In this document: in pieces, positions 1 to 9,665 of the stretch
Layout: each line of letters starts with the position of its first letter
How positions within the stretch are numbered: position 1 is the first letter of the stretch
The notes under the pieces: model-generated
The model's input: only the letters and a program-made list of their open reading frames with translations
The model's database searches: none
What the model was told of the DNA's origin: nothing
NCBI RefSeq assembly: GCF_900177325.1
Contig: NZ_FXBL01000004.1
Coordinates: 1,798,001 to 1,862,000, forward strand
Source of the DNA: Mesorhizobium australicum
Lineage (GTDB): Bacteria; Pseudomonadota; Alphaproteobacteria; Rhizobiales; Rhizobiaceae
DNA: 64,000 nt
Direction of reading: 5' to 3'
Made by a program: the position numbers and the translations under genes

Positions 1-1
1 G

Positions 2-1126
2 CGCATGATCCGCGACGCGGCGGCCGCGTTCGCCGCGGACAAGCTCGCGCCGCGCGTGGAGGATATGTATCTCAACGAGACCTCAGATCCGTCGATCTTC
101 CGCGAGATGGGCGAGGCGGGCCTGCTGGGCGTCACGGTTCCCGAGGAATATGGCGGCATCGGCGCGAATTATGTGACCTACGGCCTCGTCGCCCGCGAGG
201 TGGAGCGCGTCGACAGCGGTTACCGCTCGATGATGAGCGTGCAGTCCTCGCTGGTGATGTATCCGATCTATGCCTACGGCTCCGAGGAGCAGCGGAAGAA
301 GTATCTGCCGAAGCTGGCGTCGGGCGAGTTCATCGGCTGCTTCGGCCTGACCGAGCCGGAGGCCGGCTCCGACCCGGGCGGCATGAAGACCCGCGCCGAG
401 AAGACCGCAGGCGGCTACCGGCTCAACGGCGCCAAGATGTGGATCTCCAACGCGCCGATCGCCGACGTGTTCGTGGTCTGGGCCAAGCTGAAGAACGAGG
501 ACGGCAAGGACGAGATTCGCGGCTTCGTGCTCGAAAAGGGCATGAAGGGCCTGTCGGCGCCGAAGATCGAGGGCAAGCTGAGCCTCCGCGCCTCGATCAC
601 CGGCGAAGTGGTGATGGAGAATGTCGAGGTCGGCGAGGATGCGCTGTTGCCCAACGCGCGCGGCCTCGGCGGTCCGTTCGGCTGCCTCAACCGCGCCCGC
701 TACGGCATCTCCTGGGGCGCTCTCGGCGCGGCGGAGGACTGCTGGTTCCGCGCCCGCCAGTATGGCCTCGATCGCAAGCAGTTCGGCAAGCCGCTCGCCG
801 GCACACAACTCTACCAGAAGAAGCTCGCCGACATGCAGACCGAGATTTCGCTCGGCCTGCAGGCCTCGCTGCGCGTCGGCCGGCTGATGGACGAGCACAA
901 GATGGCGCCGGAGATGATCTCGATCGTCAAGCGCAACAACTGCGGCAAAGCGCTCGACATCGCCCGCCAGGCCCGCGACATGCACGGCGGCAACGGCATC
1001 CAGATCGGCTATCACGTCATGCGCCACGCGGCGAACCTGGAGACGGTCAACACCTACGAGGGCGCGCACGACGTGCACGCGCTGATCCTCGGCCGGGCGC
1101 AGACGGGCATCCAGGCGTTCTTCTGA
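2..1126 (+). CDS. gcdH: Glutaryl-CoA dehydrogenase (5' partial)
   Basis: The FAD-dependent acyl-CoA dehydrogenase that oxidises and decarboxylates glutaryl-CoA to crotonyl-CoA in lysine, tryptophan and glutarate breakdown. The reading frame is open at the left window edge. The 374 visible residues lack roughly the first 20 of a usual 395-residue enzyme, so the ATG at position 5 is probably internal. The acyl-CoA dehydrogenase signature [14 protein letters not shown] is present. The C-terminal [18 protein letters not shown] carries the catalytic Glu and is typical of the GCDH subgroup rather than of general short-chain dehydrogenases. The stop overlaps the next start by one base (TGATG), so translation is probably coupled to prmB. 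The family call is firm; the true start lies outside the window. Confidence 0.93.
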   Translation, partial: RMIRDAAAAFAADKLAPRVEDMYLNETSDPSIFREMGEAGLLGVTVPEEYGGIGANYVTYGLVAREVERVDSGYRSMMSVQSSLVMYPIYAYGSEEQRKKYLPKLASGEFIGCFGLTEPEAGSDPGGMKTRAEKTAGGYRLNGAKMWISNAPIADVFVVWAKLKNEDGKDEIRGFVLEKGMKGLSAPKIEGKLSLRASITGEVVMENVEVGEDALLPNARGLGGPFGCLNRARYGISWGALGAAEDCWFRARQYGLDRKQFGKPLAGTQLYQKKLADMQTEISLGLQASLRVGRLMDEHKMAPEMISIVKRNNCGKALDIARQARDMHGGNGIQIGYHVMRHAANLETVNTYEGAHDVHALILGRAQTGIQAFF

Positions 1127-2073
1127 TGACAACGAACGCCACGGCGGGCGCAGGCGACCCGCGCGCCGAGGTGACGGAACTCGTCACCCTGCGCGACGTC
1201 CTGCGCTATGCCGTGTCGGCCTTCTCGGCCGCTGGCCTGCATTTCGGCCACGGCTCCGACAATGCGCTCGACGAGGCGGTGTTCCTGATCCTGGAGACGC
1301 TCCACCTGCCGGTGGACGACTTCAACGCCTTCGCCGACGCGCGGCTCACCCAGCGCGAAAAGGCGCTGCTCGGCGAGCTCATTGCTCGCCGTGTCGAGGA
1401 GCGGCTGCCGGCGGCGTATCTCACCGGCCGAACCTATCTGATGGGCGTGCCGTTCCGCAGCGATGCCCGCGCGCTCGCTCCCCGTTCCTTCATCGCCGAG
1501 CTGCTGCGCTCGCCGCTTTTCGACGGTACGGACGAGGGGATCGGCCTGATCGATGACCCGCTGTCGGTGACGTCGGTTCTTGATCTCTGCACCGGCGGCG
1601 GTTCGCTGGCGATCTTCGCGGCTTACGCCTTCCCGAATGCCGAGGTTGACGGCGCGGACCTGTCGACGCAGGTGCTGTCGCTCGCGACCGAGAACGTCGC
1701 CGACCACGGGCTGGAAGACCGCGTCCACCTGTTCCAGGGCGACCTGTTCGACGCCGTGCCCGGCCGCGCCTACGACCTCATCATCACCAACCCGCCCTAT
1801 GTGGGGCGCGAGGCGATGGAGGCACTGCCGCGGGAATTCCGCCACGAGCCGGCAATGGCGCTCGACGGCGGCGAGGACGGTTTCGACATCGTCCGCCGCA
1901 TTCTCGCCGAGGCAGGAAACCATCTCAATCCGGGCGGCGGGCTGCTCTGCGAGATCGGAACCGACCGCGATCTGCTCGAGGCCCAATATCCGGATACACC
2001 CTTCCTCTGGCTCGACACCGAAGGCAGCGAGGGCGAGGTGTTCTGGCTGACGCGCGAGCAGTTGCCGGACTGA
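1126..2073 (+). CDS. prmB: Ribosomal protein L3 N5-glutamine methyltransferase PrmB
   Basis: A SAM-dependent methyltransferase of the HemK/PrmA-B-C type, expected to methylate a glutamine side chain of ribosomal protein L3 in the cytoplasm. The protein has 315 residues, normal for PrmB. The N-terminal helical part (HFGHGSDNALDEAVFLIL) is the PrmB-specific form. It is followed by the SAM-binding segment DLCTGGGSLAIFAA and by the catalytic NPPYV motif that binds the glutamine amide. The ATG at 1126 was chosen because it overlaps the gcdH stop and because the longer in-frame extension upstream lies wholly inside gcdH. PrmC is the main alternative, but the N-terminal part favours PrmB. Confidence 0.9.
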   Translation: MTTNATAGAGDPRAEVTELVTLRDVLRYAVSAFSAAGLHFGHGSDNALDEAVFLILETLHLPVDDFNAFADARLTQREKALLGELIARRVEERLPAAYLTGRTYLMGVPFRSDARALAPRSFIAELLRSPLFDGTDEGIGLIDDPLSVTSVLDLCTGGGSLAIFAAYAFPNAEVDGADLSTQVLSLATENVADHGLEDRVHLFQGDLFDAVPGRAYDLIITNPPYVGREAMEALPREFRHEPAMALDGGEDGFDIVRRILAEAGNHLNPGGGLLCEIGTDRDLLEAQYPDTPFLWLDTEGSEGEVFWLTREQLPD

Positions 2074-2076
2074 CGG

Positions 2077-3255
2077 TCAGGCGTGCGCGCGGCGCGCCCT
2101 TGTGTTGATGGCCTTGCACACCTGGTTCCGGCCCGCGGCCTTCGCCTGATAGACGGCGGCATCGGCCTCTTCCATCAGCCTGGCGAATGATCTCGGCCTG
2201 TCCGGGCTTCGCACGCTGAAGCCGATGCTCGCGGTCACGACGCGCCTGATCCGCTTCGATCCGGAGGCATGGGCGCCTTCGACGTTGGCGCGCATCCGCT
2301 CGGCGACCGATTCGGCGATGTCCCGCGTGGCCTCGGTCAGGACCACGACGAATTCCTCGCCGCCAAGGCGCGCGACGAGGTCAAGATGCGGCCGCACGCT
2401 GGATCGCAGCGCATCCGCGACCGCCACGAGGCAGGCGTCGCCTTCGACGTGGCCGTACGTGTCGTTGTAGGACTTGAAGTGGTCGATATCGACGACGAGC
2501 ACGGCGCAGGAGGCAGGCGCTGCGCGCCCGAAGGACATCAGCCGGCGGCGATTGGCGACCCCGGTGAGTGGATCGGTGGTGCTCAGCACCTCGAGCTCGC
2601 GGTTCGCGCTCTCCAGCGCCGCGGTGCGTTCTTCGAGGCGCTCCGCCAGGCGCTTGTTCTCGATCGACAGGCGCAGTGCCATCACCAGTCTCCGGCCGAG
2701 GTCGCGTCCGATCAACATGGAAAACGGGGCGAGGAGGAAGAAGCCGACGGCAATGACCCAGCCGAATTCGAGCGAGCTGAACAGCGCACCCACGGCGTAG
2801 CACCAGAAGATCGGAAAATGGAACAGGTTGTAGGCAGTCTGATGCACCACCGAGGGTATCGAGACGGTCACGGCGCCGAGGCCGATCGATATCGTCAGCA
2901 GCGCCTGCTGCCCGGTGGCTATGCTCAGCATCCACCCGCCGCCAATCCCCCAGGCCAGGCCGGACAGGAGATGCATCACGCAGACGAAGCGCTCCCATGC
3001 CTCGTCCGTCCATCCAGACGGAATGCTCCGTACCCGCATCGCGGTGGTGATCACATTCGTCGCCGCGATCGCGAAAATGCAGGCAAACCAGATCATCAGT
3101 CCCGCTGCGATCTCGGGAGACCAGTAGACGTAGACGGACAGCGATGCCGCGATGATGCTGAGAAACGAGGCCGGGGACGAACTGTGGATGGCATCCATCT
3201 GCAGCGAGAGGATCGACCTGTCGTCGTGTGTCGGCTCGGAAGCTGCTGTCGGCAC
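2077..3255 (-). CDS. Membrane-bound diguanylate cyclase (GGDEF)
   Basis: The protein has 392 residues. The first about 200 contain several hydrophobic segments and form a membrane sensor part. A short coiled region (SIENKRLAERLEERTAALES) leads into a C-terminal GGDEF domain at about 225-385. The active-site loop reads GGEEF, so synthesis of cyclic di-GMP from two GTP is likely. The inhibitory I-site RxxD, expected just before the loop, is not intact: Pro stands where the Arg should be (RPHLD). Product feedback may therefore be weak. No EAL domain is seen. The gene is convergent with prmB with 3 bases between the stops. The signal sensed is unknown. Confidence 0.88.
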   Translation of the reverse strand: MPTAASEPTHDDRSILSLQMDAIHSSSPASFLSIIAASLSVYVYWSPEIAAGLMIWFACIFAIAATNVITTAMRVRSIPSGWTDEAWERFVCVMHLLSGLAWGIGGGWMLSIATGQQALLTISIGLGAVTVSIPSVVHQTAYNLFHFPIFWCYAVGALFSSLEFGWVIAVGFFLLAPFSMLIGRDLGRRLVMALRLSIENKRLAERLEERTAALESANRELEVLSTTDPLTGVANRRRLMSFGRAAPASCAVLVVDIDHFKSYNDTYGHVEGDACLVAVADALRSSVRPHLDLVARLGGEEFVVVLTEATRDIAESVAERMRANVEGAHASGSKRIRRVVTASIGFSVRSPDRPRSFARLMEEADAAVYQAKAAGRNQVCKAINTRARRAHA

Positions 3256-3347
3256 GAAACATCTCTCCCCGGAAGCAGCTATCCTAGCGGAACCAGCTTT
3301 AACAATTGATGTCGTGCCTGCCTGCTGCGCGAATGCAAACTGGGGAG

Positions 3348-4346
3348 CTATTTTGTCGTCGACCTGAACTTGCCCATCAGATAGGGCCCCGACCGGACCG
3401 GCTCGTATTTCGGCCGCTCGCCCGCCGCCAGGAACTGAGGCAGCACCGTGATCTCCGCATCCCAGTTCGGCTGGTGGAAGAAGGCGAGGCTCTGGCGACG
3501 TTCGCCGCCGCCCTCGTCCGCTCCCGGATTAACCACGCGATGGAGCGTGGAGACCCAGCGGTCATTGGTCCACAATCCCATAAGATCGCCGATATTGATC
3601 ACGAAGGCGCCGGGCACGGGCGGCACGGGCGTCCATTCGCCGTCGGGCGAAAGGATCTCGAGCCCCTTCGAGCCCTCTTGCGGCAGGAGGATCGTCAGCG
3701 TGCCATAGTCGGTATGCGCGCCGGCGCGTAGCTGCCCCGGCTCCGGCGGCACCGCCTGCTCGGGATAGTTCAGCGCTCTCAGCGCGCTGATCGGATGGTC
3801 GATGAAGGAATCGAAATAGTGCTCCGGCAGGCCGATCGCGACGGCGAAGACGCGCATGATACGCTGCGCCAGATCCTCCATCGCGCTGTAGTAGGCGGTC
3901 CATGCCGCGCGGAAGCCCGCGGGCGCCGCCGGCCAGATCGTCTCGGCATAGCAGAAGGCGAGCGCGTCCTTGTCGTCCAGTCCTGCCGGAACCGAAAGCG
4001 GCCCGCCGTTGAAGCTCTCCTTCAGGTCCGGCGGCGTGTCCACGCCCTTCGACTTCGCCAGCGCCTCCAGCTTGGGGCCGAGATAGCCGTAGGGATAACC
4101 GGCATAGGGTGCGCGGGCGGCGTACTTCTCCTCGTAGGGAAGGTCGAAGAAGGCCTTGGCCTGGTCCCAGACGCCATCGATCACGGCCCGCGGCACGCCG
4201 TGATTTGTGATGGCGAGGAAACCGGTGGAGCGGCAGATCCCGTCGACCTCGGCGCCAAGCGCCTCGCGTTCGGCGCCGCCGGCCTTTTCGAACCGGCCGA
4301 GATCGAAAACCGGAAATGCTGCTGTCCTGGCCATGCCCGTCTCCAT
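3348..4346 (-). CDS. 2-oxoglutarate/Fe(II)-dependent oxygenase, isopenicillin N synthase-like
   Basis: A cytosolic non-haem iron dioxygenase of 332 residues. It has the N-terminal DIOX_N region (PVFDLGRF; STGFLAITNHGVP) and the C-terminal 2OG-FeII domain. The iron ligands are visible as HTDYGT and LHRVV (HxD...H), and RQSLAFF supplies the 2-oxoglutarate-binding Arg-x-Ser. The family includes bacterial enzymes of unknown substrate as well as ethylene-forming enzyme and gibberellin-type oxidases, and the sequence alone does not choose between them. Translation may start at the listed ATG or at the fifth codon (MARTAAFP). The gene stands alone between the cyclase and the cupin gene. Confidence 0.85.
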   Translation of the reverse strand: METGMARTAAFPVFDLGRFEKAGGAEREALGAEVDGICRSTGFLAITNHGVPRAVIDGVWDQAKAFFDLPYEEKYAARAPYAGYPYGYLGPKLEALAKSKGVDTPPDLKESFNGGPLSVPAGLDDKDALAFCYAETIWPAAPAGFRAAWTAYYSAMEDLAQRIMRVFAVAIGLPEHYFDSFIDHPISALRALNYPEQAVPPEPGQLRAGAHTDYGTLTILLPQEGSKGLEILSPDGEWTPVPPVPGAFVINIGDLMGLWTNDRWVSTLHRVVNPGADEGGGERRQSLAFFHQPNWDAEITVLPQFLAAGERPKYEPVRSGPYLMGKFRSTTK

Positions 4347-4553
4347 GCTGCGATGCCGGACAATAACCCAGCACGATGGCGTGTCGACAGGCCGGGAGCA
4401 TCCCGCCGCGTCGCGGTTTCCTCAACGTAACTCTTCGGTTTCAAAGCGTCGACGAAGGGCCGCCCGTGCGCCTTCGAGCCGAAACGCGGCGCTCCTAGAT
4501 CGGATGAGCCGCGGCGGCGACGCCTTGCGGCGCTCATGAAAGGACAAGACACT

Positions 4554-5033
4554 ATGAGCATCCAGAAGAAGTCGGCCCCCGCCGAGCACCTCCTCATGTT
4601 TCTCGATACGCTGGTGAGCGTGCGCCTGTCGGCCTCCGCCGGCGAGGACCGCATCAGCATCATCGAGCACCGCATGCCCTACGGCTCCAAGACGCCGATG
4701 CACATCCACCGCAAGGAGGACGAAGTGTTCCACGTGCTCGACGGCACGATGCGCTTCCGCGTCGAGGGCAAGGACACGGTGGCGCATGCCGGCCAGATCG
4801 TTTTGGCGCCGAAGGGCATCCCGCATGCCTTCCGCGTCGAGTCGGTCTCTGGCGCACGCTGCCTGACCATCACCACCGGTGGTGATTTCGAGCGCATGCT
4901 GCGCGAGATGGCCAAGCCCGCGGCGTCTGCCGAGCTGATGCCCTATGTCGAGCCGAACCTGCATATCCAGCAGGCGCTCGCCATGGCTTGCGCGCGCAAC
5001 AACATCGACATCATCGGCGGGCCGATCGCCTGA
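4554..5033 (+). CDS. Cupin domain protein
   Basis: A small single-domain cupin of 159 residues. The barrel motifs are PMHIHRKEDEVFHVLDG (two His and a Glu as metal ligands) and, later, PKGIPHAFRVES (final His). Such proteins bind a metal and act as small dioxygenases, isomerases or ligand sensors; the substrate cannot be told here. The start is the ATG at 4554, preceded by AGGA 9 bases upstream. An in-frame ATG at 4536 has no comparable ribosome-binding site. A strong hairpin follows the stop. Confidence 0.8.
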   Translation: MSIQKKSAPAEHLLMFLDTLVSVRLSASAGEDRISIIEHRMPYGSKTPMHIHRKEDEVFHVLDGTMRFRVEGKDTVAHAGQIVLAPKGIPHAFRVESVSGARCLTITTGGDFERMLREMAKPAASAELMPYVEPNLHIQQALAMACARNNIDIIGGPIA

Positions 5034-5042
5034 CAGATGACG

Positions 5043-5069
5043 GCGGGCGAACCGCACTGGTTCGCCCGC
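5043..5069 (+). terminator. Hairpin downstream of the cupin gene
   Basis: The arms GCGGGCGAACC and GGTTCGCCCGC form a perfect 11-bp stem with a 5-base loop, 10 bases after the cupin stop. A T-run appears only about 13 bases later, so it may be an imperfect intrinsic terminator or an RNA-stabilising hairpin before kbl. Confidence 0.5.
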
Positions 5070-5144
5070 TCATGACAGGTCGTTTTTGCGGTAGATTTCC
5101 GGCCGCGCAGGCGCGATTGTCCCCAACCGACAAGGGGATTCTCA

Positions 5145-6332
5145 ATGCGCGACGCCTTCATCTCGCATCTCGCTGCCGAGCTCGACGGATTGAAATCCGG
5201 CGGCCTCTACAAGAGCGAGCGCGTCATCACGTCGATGCAGTCTGCCGAGATCGAGGTGGCAGGCGGTGCACATGTGCTCAACTTCTGCGCCAACAACTAT
5301 CTCGGCCTCGCCGACTCGGAGGATCTGCGCGAAGCAGCAAAGGCCGGCCTCGACCGCTACGGCTACGGCATGGCCTCGGTGCGCTTCATCTGCGGCACGC
5401 AGGAGGAGCACAAGCAACTCGAGGCCCGTATCTCCTCCTTCCTCGGTTTCGAGGACACGATCCTCTACGGCTCCTGCTTCGACGCCAATGGCGGCCTGTT
5501 CGAGACGGTGCTATCCGAGGAGGACGCGGTCATCTCGGACGCGCTCAACCATGCCTCGATCATCGACGGCGTGCGTCTCTCCAAGGCGCAGCGCTTCCGC
5601 TATGCCAACAACGACATGAAGGCGCTGGAGGAGGAGCTGAAGAAGGCGGAAGACTGCCGCTTCAAGCTGATCGCCACCGATGGCGTGTTCTCGATGGACG
5701 GCATCATCGCCAATCTTGGCGGCGTCTGCGACCTCGCCGAGAAATATGGCGCGATGGTCATGGTGGACGACAGCCATGCCGTCGGCTTCGTCGGCAAGCA
5801 CGGGCGCGGCTCGGCGGAGCATTGCGGCGTCGAGGGACGCGTGGACATCATTACCGGTACGCTCGGCAAGGCGCTCGGCGGCGCCTCGGGTGGCTATACT
5901 TCCGGCCGGCGCGAGGTGGTCGACTGGCTGCGCCAGCGCTCGCGGCCCTACCTTTTCTCCAACACGCTGATGCCGGCGATCGCCGCTGCCTCGCTGAAAG
6001 TGTTCGACATCGTCGAGAAGGGCGATGCACTTCGGGCAAAGCTCGCCGGCAACGCCGTGCGCTTCCGCGAGAAGATGACGAAAGCCGGCTTCACCCTCGC
6101 CGGCGCAGACCATCCGATCATCCCGGTCATGCTGGGCGACGCAGCGCTGGCTCAGGAGATGGCGGCGCGGATGCTCGCGCGGGGGATCTACGTGATCGGG
6201 TTCTCGTTCCCGGTCGTGCCGAAGGGCCAGGCGCGGATCAGGACGCAGATGTCGGCGGCGCATTCGCACGCGGACATCGACAGGGCGGTCGAGGCTTTTG
6301 TCGCAGTCGGTAAGGAACTCGGTGTGGTATAA
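5145..6332 (+). CDS. kbl: Glycine C-acetyltransferase (2-amino-3-ketobutyrate CoA ligase)
   Basis: A PLP-dependent alpha-oxoamine synthase that cleaves 2-amino-3-oxobutyrate with CoA to glycine and acetyl-CoA, the second step of threonine degradation. The 395 residues match the usual length (about 397). Recognisable segments are [13 protein letters not shown] near residue 45, the PLP-contacting [11 protein letters not shown] and the Schiff-base lysine region [19 protein letters not shown] around residue 240. The gene is followed by a small flavin-binding protein gene and then tdh, which makes the first enzyme of the same pathway, so the three are probably one operon. 8-amino-7-oxononanoate synthase is a close relative, but the neighbourhood and the sequence favour Kbl. 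Confidence 0.95.
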   Translation: MRDAFISHLAAELDGLKSGGLYKSERVITSMQSAEIEVAGGAHVLNFCANNYLGLADSEDLREAAKAGLDRYGYGMASVRFICGTQEEHKQLEARISSFLGFEDTILYGSCFDANGGLFETVLSEEDAVISDALNHASIIDGVRLSKAQRFRYANNDMKALEEELKKAEDCRFKLIATDGVFSMDGIIANLGGVCDLAEKYGAMVMVDDSHAVGFVGKHGRGSAEHCGVEGRVDIITGTLGKALGGASGGYTSGRREVVDWLRQRSRPYLFSNTLMPAIAAASLKVFDIVEKGDALRAKLAGNAVRFREKMTKAGFTLAGADHPIIPVMLGDAALAQEMAARMLARGIYVIGFSFPVVPKGQARIRTQMSAAHSHADIDRAVEAFVAVGKELGVV

Positions 6333-6364
6333 GACGTGGTCGCAGACGACCCGGAGACCGCAGG

Positions 6365-6811
6365 ATGATCATCGCCGAGATGGACAAGTCTGAATGCATG
6401 GCATTGCTCGGATCATCTCAGCTCGGAAGGCTGGCCTGTGCCAAAGGCGGGCAACCCTATGTGGTTCCGATTACCTTCGCTGCCGACGGTAACTTTCTTT
6501 ACGGCTTTTCCCTGTTGGGCCTGAAGATCGATTGGATGCGGGACAAACCGGCCGTCTGCGTGCAGGTGGACGAGTTCGGCGCGGCGCGGGAATGGCGAAG
6601 CGTCGTGGTCAACGGCCGCTATGAGGAACTGCCGGACCGTATCGGCTGGAAGCAGCAGCGGGAGCATGCCTGGTCGCTGCTCAGCCGGCACGCGCAGTGG
6701 TGGGAGCCGGGTGGTCTGAAGCCCATGGCAGAGACGCCCGCGCCTCACCTCTTCTACCGGATCATCATGGACGAGATCACCGGGCGGCATGCCAAGGATG
6801 ACTCGAACTAG
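6365..6811 (+). CDS. Pyridoxamine 5'-phosphate oxidase-like flavin-binding protein
   Basis: A small split-barrel protein of 148 residues of the PNPOx-like superfamily ([25 protein letters not shown] near the N terminus, then [10 protein letters not shown]). Members bind FMN, F420 or haem; the reaction is unknown for this one. It lies between kbl and tdh with 32 bases to kbl and 28 bases to tdh, on the same strand, and is likely cotranscribed with them. A link to threonine degradation is inferred from position only. Confidence 0.75.
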   Translation: MIIAEMDKSECMALLGSSQLGRLACAKGGQPYVVPITFAADGNFLYGFSLLGLKIDWMRDKPAVCVQVDEFGAAREWRSVVVNGRYEELPDRIGWKQQREHAWSLLSRHAQWWEPGGLKPMAETPAPHLFYRIIMDEITGRHAKDDSN

Positions 6812-6839
6812 CAGGAAGCATGTTTCCCGGAGCCATGCC

Positions 6840-7874
6840 ATGTCGAACATGATGCGCGCACTCGTGAAGGCCAGGCCCGAGCCCGGCATCTGGATGGAGC
6901 GCGTGCCGATCCCGGAGGTCGGACCGAACGACGTGCTGATCAAGGTGAGAAAATCCGCTATCTGCGGCACCGACGTGCATATCTACAACTGGGACCAGTG
7001 GGCGCAGAAAACCGTGCCTGTTCCGATGGTGACCGGCCACGAATTCGTCGGCACGGTGGCCGACGTCGGCTCAGCCGTGACCGAATACAAGCTCGGCCAG
7101 CGCGTCTCGGGCGAAGGGCACATCGTCTGCGGCCATTGTCGCAACTGCCGTGCGGGCAGGGGGCATCTCTGCCGCAACACGCTGGGCGTCGGCGTCAACC
7201 GGCCGGGCTCGTTCGGCGAATACGTCGCGATCCCGCAGCACAACGTTGTGCCGATCCCGGACGACATACCGGACGAGGTGGCCGCCATCTTCGATCCGCT
7301 CGGCAACGCCGTGCACACGACGCTGTCCTTCGATCTCGTCGGCGAGGACGTGCTGGTCACCGGCGCCGGGCCGATCGGCATCATGGGCGCGCTGGTGGCG
7401 CAATGCGTCGGCGCGCGGAAAGTGGTCATCACCGACATCAATCCCTACAGGCTCGACCTCGCTCGCAAGGTGGGCGTTCAGCATGTCGTCGACGCCTCGA
7501 AGCAGAAGCTGCGCGAGGTCATGGGCGAGATCGGCATGACGGAGGGCTTCGACGTCGGTCTGGAGATGTCGGGCGCCGCGCCCGCCTTCCGCGACATGAT
7601 CGACACGATGAACAATGGCGGCAAGATCGCCATCCTGGGCATCGCGCCGACCGGCTTCGAGATCGACTGGAACAAGGTGATCTTCAAGATGCTCCACCTG
7701 AAAGGCATCTATGGGCGCGAGATGTTCGAGACCTGGTACAAAATGATCGCTCTCGTCCAGGGTCCGTTGGACGTGACCGGCCTGATCACCCACCGCATCG
7801 GCATCGACGACTACGAGGCCGGCTTCCAGGCCATGCGCAGCGGCAACTCAGGCAAGGTTGTGATGGATTGGTAG
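6840..7874 (+). CDS. tdh: L-threonine 3-dehydrogenase
   Basis: A zinc-dependent medium-chain dehydrogenase that oxidises L-threonine with NAD+ to 2-amino-3-oxobutyrate, the substrate of Kbl encoded just upstream. The 344 residues follow the E. coli enzyme closely: [11 protein letters not shown] with the catalytic zinc Cys, GHEFVG, the structural-zinc stretch [15 protein letters not shown], the Rossmann motif GAGPIG, and [12 protein letters not shown] near the end. The start at 6840 has GGAG 7 bases upstream; a second in-frame ATG at 6852 would also fit. A longer in-frame reading from 6789 lies within the previous gene and was not used. Confidence 0.96.
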   Translation: MSNMMRALVKARPEPGIWMERVPIPEVGPNDVLIKVRKSAICGTDVHIYNWDQWAQKTVPVPMVTGHEFVGTVADVGSAVTEYKLGQRVSGEGHIVCGHCRNCRAGRGHLCRNTLGVGVNRPGSFGEYVAIPQHNVVPIPDDIPDEVAAIFDPLGNAVHTTLSFDLVGEDVLVTGAGPIGIMGALVAQCVGARKVVITDINPYRLDLARKVGVQHVVDASKQKLREVMGEIGMTEGFDVGLEMSGAAPAFRDMIDTMNNGGKIAILGIAPTGFEIDWNKVIFKMLHLKGIYGREMFETWYKMIALVQGPLDVTGLITHRIGIDDYEAGFQAMRSGNSGKVVMDW

Positions 7875-7885
7875 ATCCGCCGGCC

Positions 7886-9253
7886 TCAGACCGGATCCGG
7901 ACGCGACGCCGTCCCAGCGTCGTCCGCCCGTTGGCGGCGAATCAGGTCTGCCAGGAAGAGACGCGACAGGGCGTGGTAAAGCGGTTCCGGCGAGATCAGG
8001 CGTGAAACGCCATAGCCCAGCATCGATGCGAGCATCAGCGGAATGACGTTGCCGTGGTTTCCCGTCATTTCGAGGATGATGACGAAGGCGGTCATCGGCG
8101 CCTGCACGACACCCGCAAAATAGCCGGCCATGCCGAGGATCGCGGCGAGGCCGATATCTCCGCCGACGAGCGATCCGAGAGTGCCGCCTAGCCCGGCGCC
8201 GACGGAGAGGGAAGGCGCGAACAGGCCGCCCGGAATACCTGCAACCGTCGAGGCGAGGCTCGCGACGAATTTTCCGACGAAGTAAAGGGCGGGCGGCGCC
8301 TCCCCCTCGATGGCCGCCCGCGCCTGCTCGTAACCGGTGCCGAAGGTTTGCCCATCCGTGGCGACGCCGATGATGGCGACGACCATGCCTGCCGCGAGCG
8401 CGACGATGACGGTGCGGCCGACCGGATCATGGGTGCGCATCCGGCGCACGCGCCGGGTGATCTTCAGGGTCGCGAGGCTGAATGTCGCTCCGAGAGCGCC
8501 GCCGACGATCCCGCAGATGACCACCAGCAGCCAGTCGAGCGGGTCGTGCGCCGCGGCGTCGGACACGCCGAAATAGGTGTAGTTGCCGACGATGGCGAGC
8601 GAGGCGAGGCCGGCGATGATCACCGCCGACAACACCACGCCATTGGTGCGCGACTGATAGCTGCGCCCCATTTCCTCGATGGCGAAGACGATGCCCGCCA
8701 AAGGCGTGTTGAAGGCGGCCGCGATGCCGGCGGCGGAGCCTGCGAGGATCAGTCCACGCGCCTGCGCCATGCCTCCCTTGCGGGCAGCCGCGAGCATGAT
8801 CGAAGCGCCGACCTGGACGGTGGGACCTTCGCGGCCGATGGAAGCGCCAAACAGAAGCCCGCCTGTGGTCAGCGCGATCTTGCCCACGACCATCCGGAGC
8901 GAAAGAAACCAGCTCCGCTCCTCGTCCTGCCGCACATGACGCGCCGCGATGGCCTGGGGTATGCCAGACCCTTGCGAGCCCGGAAAGTAGCGTAGCGCAA
9001 GCCAGGCAAGCAGAGCAAAACCAGCCGGCGTCACCGCGAGCGGCAGGAAGCGGCGCCAGTCATCGCGCACGAAGGCGGCAGAGAACAGGTGCTGCGCCCC
9101 GTCGGCGAGCCAGGCGAACGCGACGCTGGTAACTCCAATCGCCAGTGCGCCGAACCAGAAGACGAGCCGCTGCCTCCATTGGCGCGGCCGCGCCAGCGCG
9201 GTGGATCTGCGCAGCAGCCCTGCGCGACTTCGCCTGCGGGAAGCTTGAGCCAT
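7886..9253 (-). CDS. CLC-family chloride channel/antiporter
   Basis: A polytopic inner-membrane protein of 455 residues with the CLC selectivity-filter motifs: GSGIPQAIAARH, GREGPTVQVGAS with the gating Glu, and GGLFAPSLSVGAGLGG. The inner Glu expected of proton-coupled antiporters is present in FNTPLAGIVFAIEEM. The protein is therefore more likely a chloride/proton antiporter than a passive channel. No cytoplasmic CBS domains follow. The ATG at 9253 gives MAQASRRRS and a short basic leader before the first membrane helix; an in-frame TTG at 9313 would add 20 residues. The gene is convergent with tdh with 11 bases between. Confidence 0.9.
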   Translation of the reverse strand: MAQASRRRSRAGLLRRSTALARPRQWRQRLVFWFGALAIGVTSVAFAWLADGAQHLFSAAFVRDDWRRFLPLAVTPAGFALLAWLALRYFPGSQGSGIPQAIAARHVRQDEERSWFLSLRMVVGKIALTTGGLLFGASIGREGPTVQVGASIMLAAARKGGMAQARGLILAGSAAGIAAAFNTPLAGIVFAIEEMGRSYQSRTNGVVLSAVIIAGLASLAIVGNYTYFGVSDAAAHDPLDWLLVVICGIVGGALGATFSLATLKITRRVRRMRTHDPVGRTVIVALAAGMVVAIIGVATDGQTFGTGYEQARAAIEGEAPPALYFVGKFVASLASTVAGIPGGLFAPSLSVGAGLGGTLGSLVGGDIGLAAILGMAGYFAGVVQAPMTAFVIILEMTGNHGNVIPLMLASMLGYGVSRLISPEPLYHALSRLFLADLIRRQRADDAGTASRPDPV

Positions 9254-9388
9254 GTTGGAGGCGCGCCCTGAGGGATGACGATCCGGTGTCCGGGATGGAC
9301 CCGGCAATGTCAACCGCCTGGTGATGACGATCGCCTTGGCGCGACAGAGGACCGCGCTCTTTCAAGGGCACTCGACTTTACGTCGTCC

Positions 9389-9598
9389 TCACACCTCGTC
9401 GAAGCGGCTGCCTTCCTTCGAAGGGTCCTTCCGCAGCACCGCTTCCTCGAGCTCGTCAGGAAGAGCTTCGTCACTTTCCTGATACGGATTGTCGTCGTCT
9501 TCCTCGGGAAGTTCGCCATTCGGCTCTTCGTCGAGCAGGTCTTCCGGAAGCTCCACCAGCGGAACCTCTTCGCTCTGGGTCGGTCTGTCATCGGCCAT
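9389..9598 (-). CDS. Small very acidic conserved hypothetical protein
   Basis: A 69-residue protein rich in Glu and Asp (runs such as [20 protein letters not shown]), with no membrane segment and no recognised domain. The start at 9598 (MADDRPTQ) is set by a GGAG about 8 bases upstream; a longer frame from 9667 has no such site. It lies divergent from the 3-methyladenine glycosylase gene. The function is unknown. The strong charge bias could also suggest a chance open frame in GC-rich DNA, but the ribosome-binding site argues for a gene. Confidence 0.55.
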   Translation of the reverse strand: MADDRPTQSEEVPLVELPEDLLDEEPNGELPEEDDDNPYQESDEALPDELEEAVLRKDPSKEGSRFDEV

Positions 9599-9665
9599 CT
9601 TGCATTCTCCTTGCGTTTTCTTCCCAACCGCTCGAAGTGATGATGGTTCCCGTTTCCTGAGCGCC

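Noticed and set aside
439-1125. In-frame N-terminal extension of prmB
   Set aside because: It lies wholly inside gcdH in another frame, and the composition is Arg-rich shadow sequence; the normal PrmB N terminus starts at 1126.
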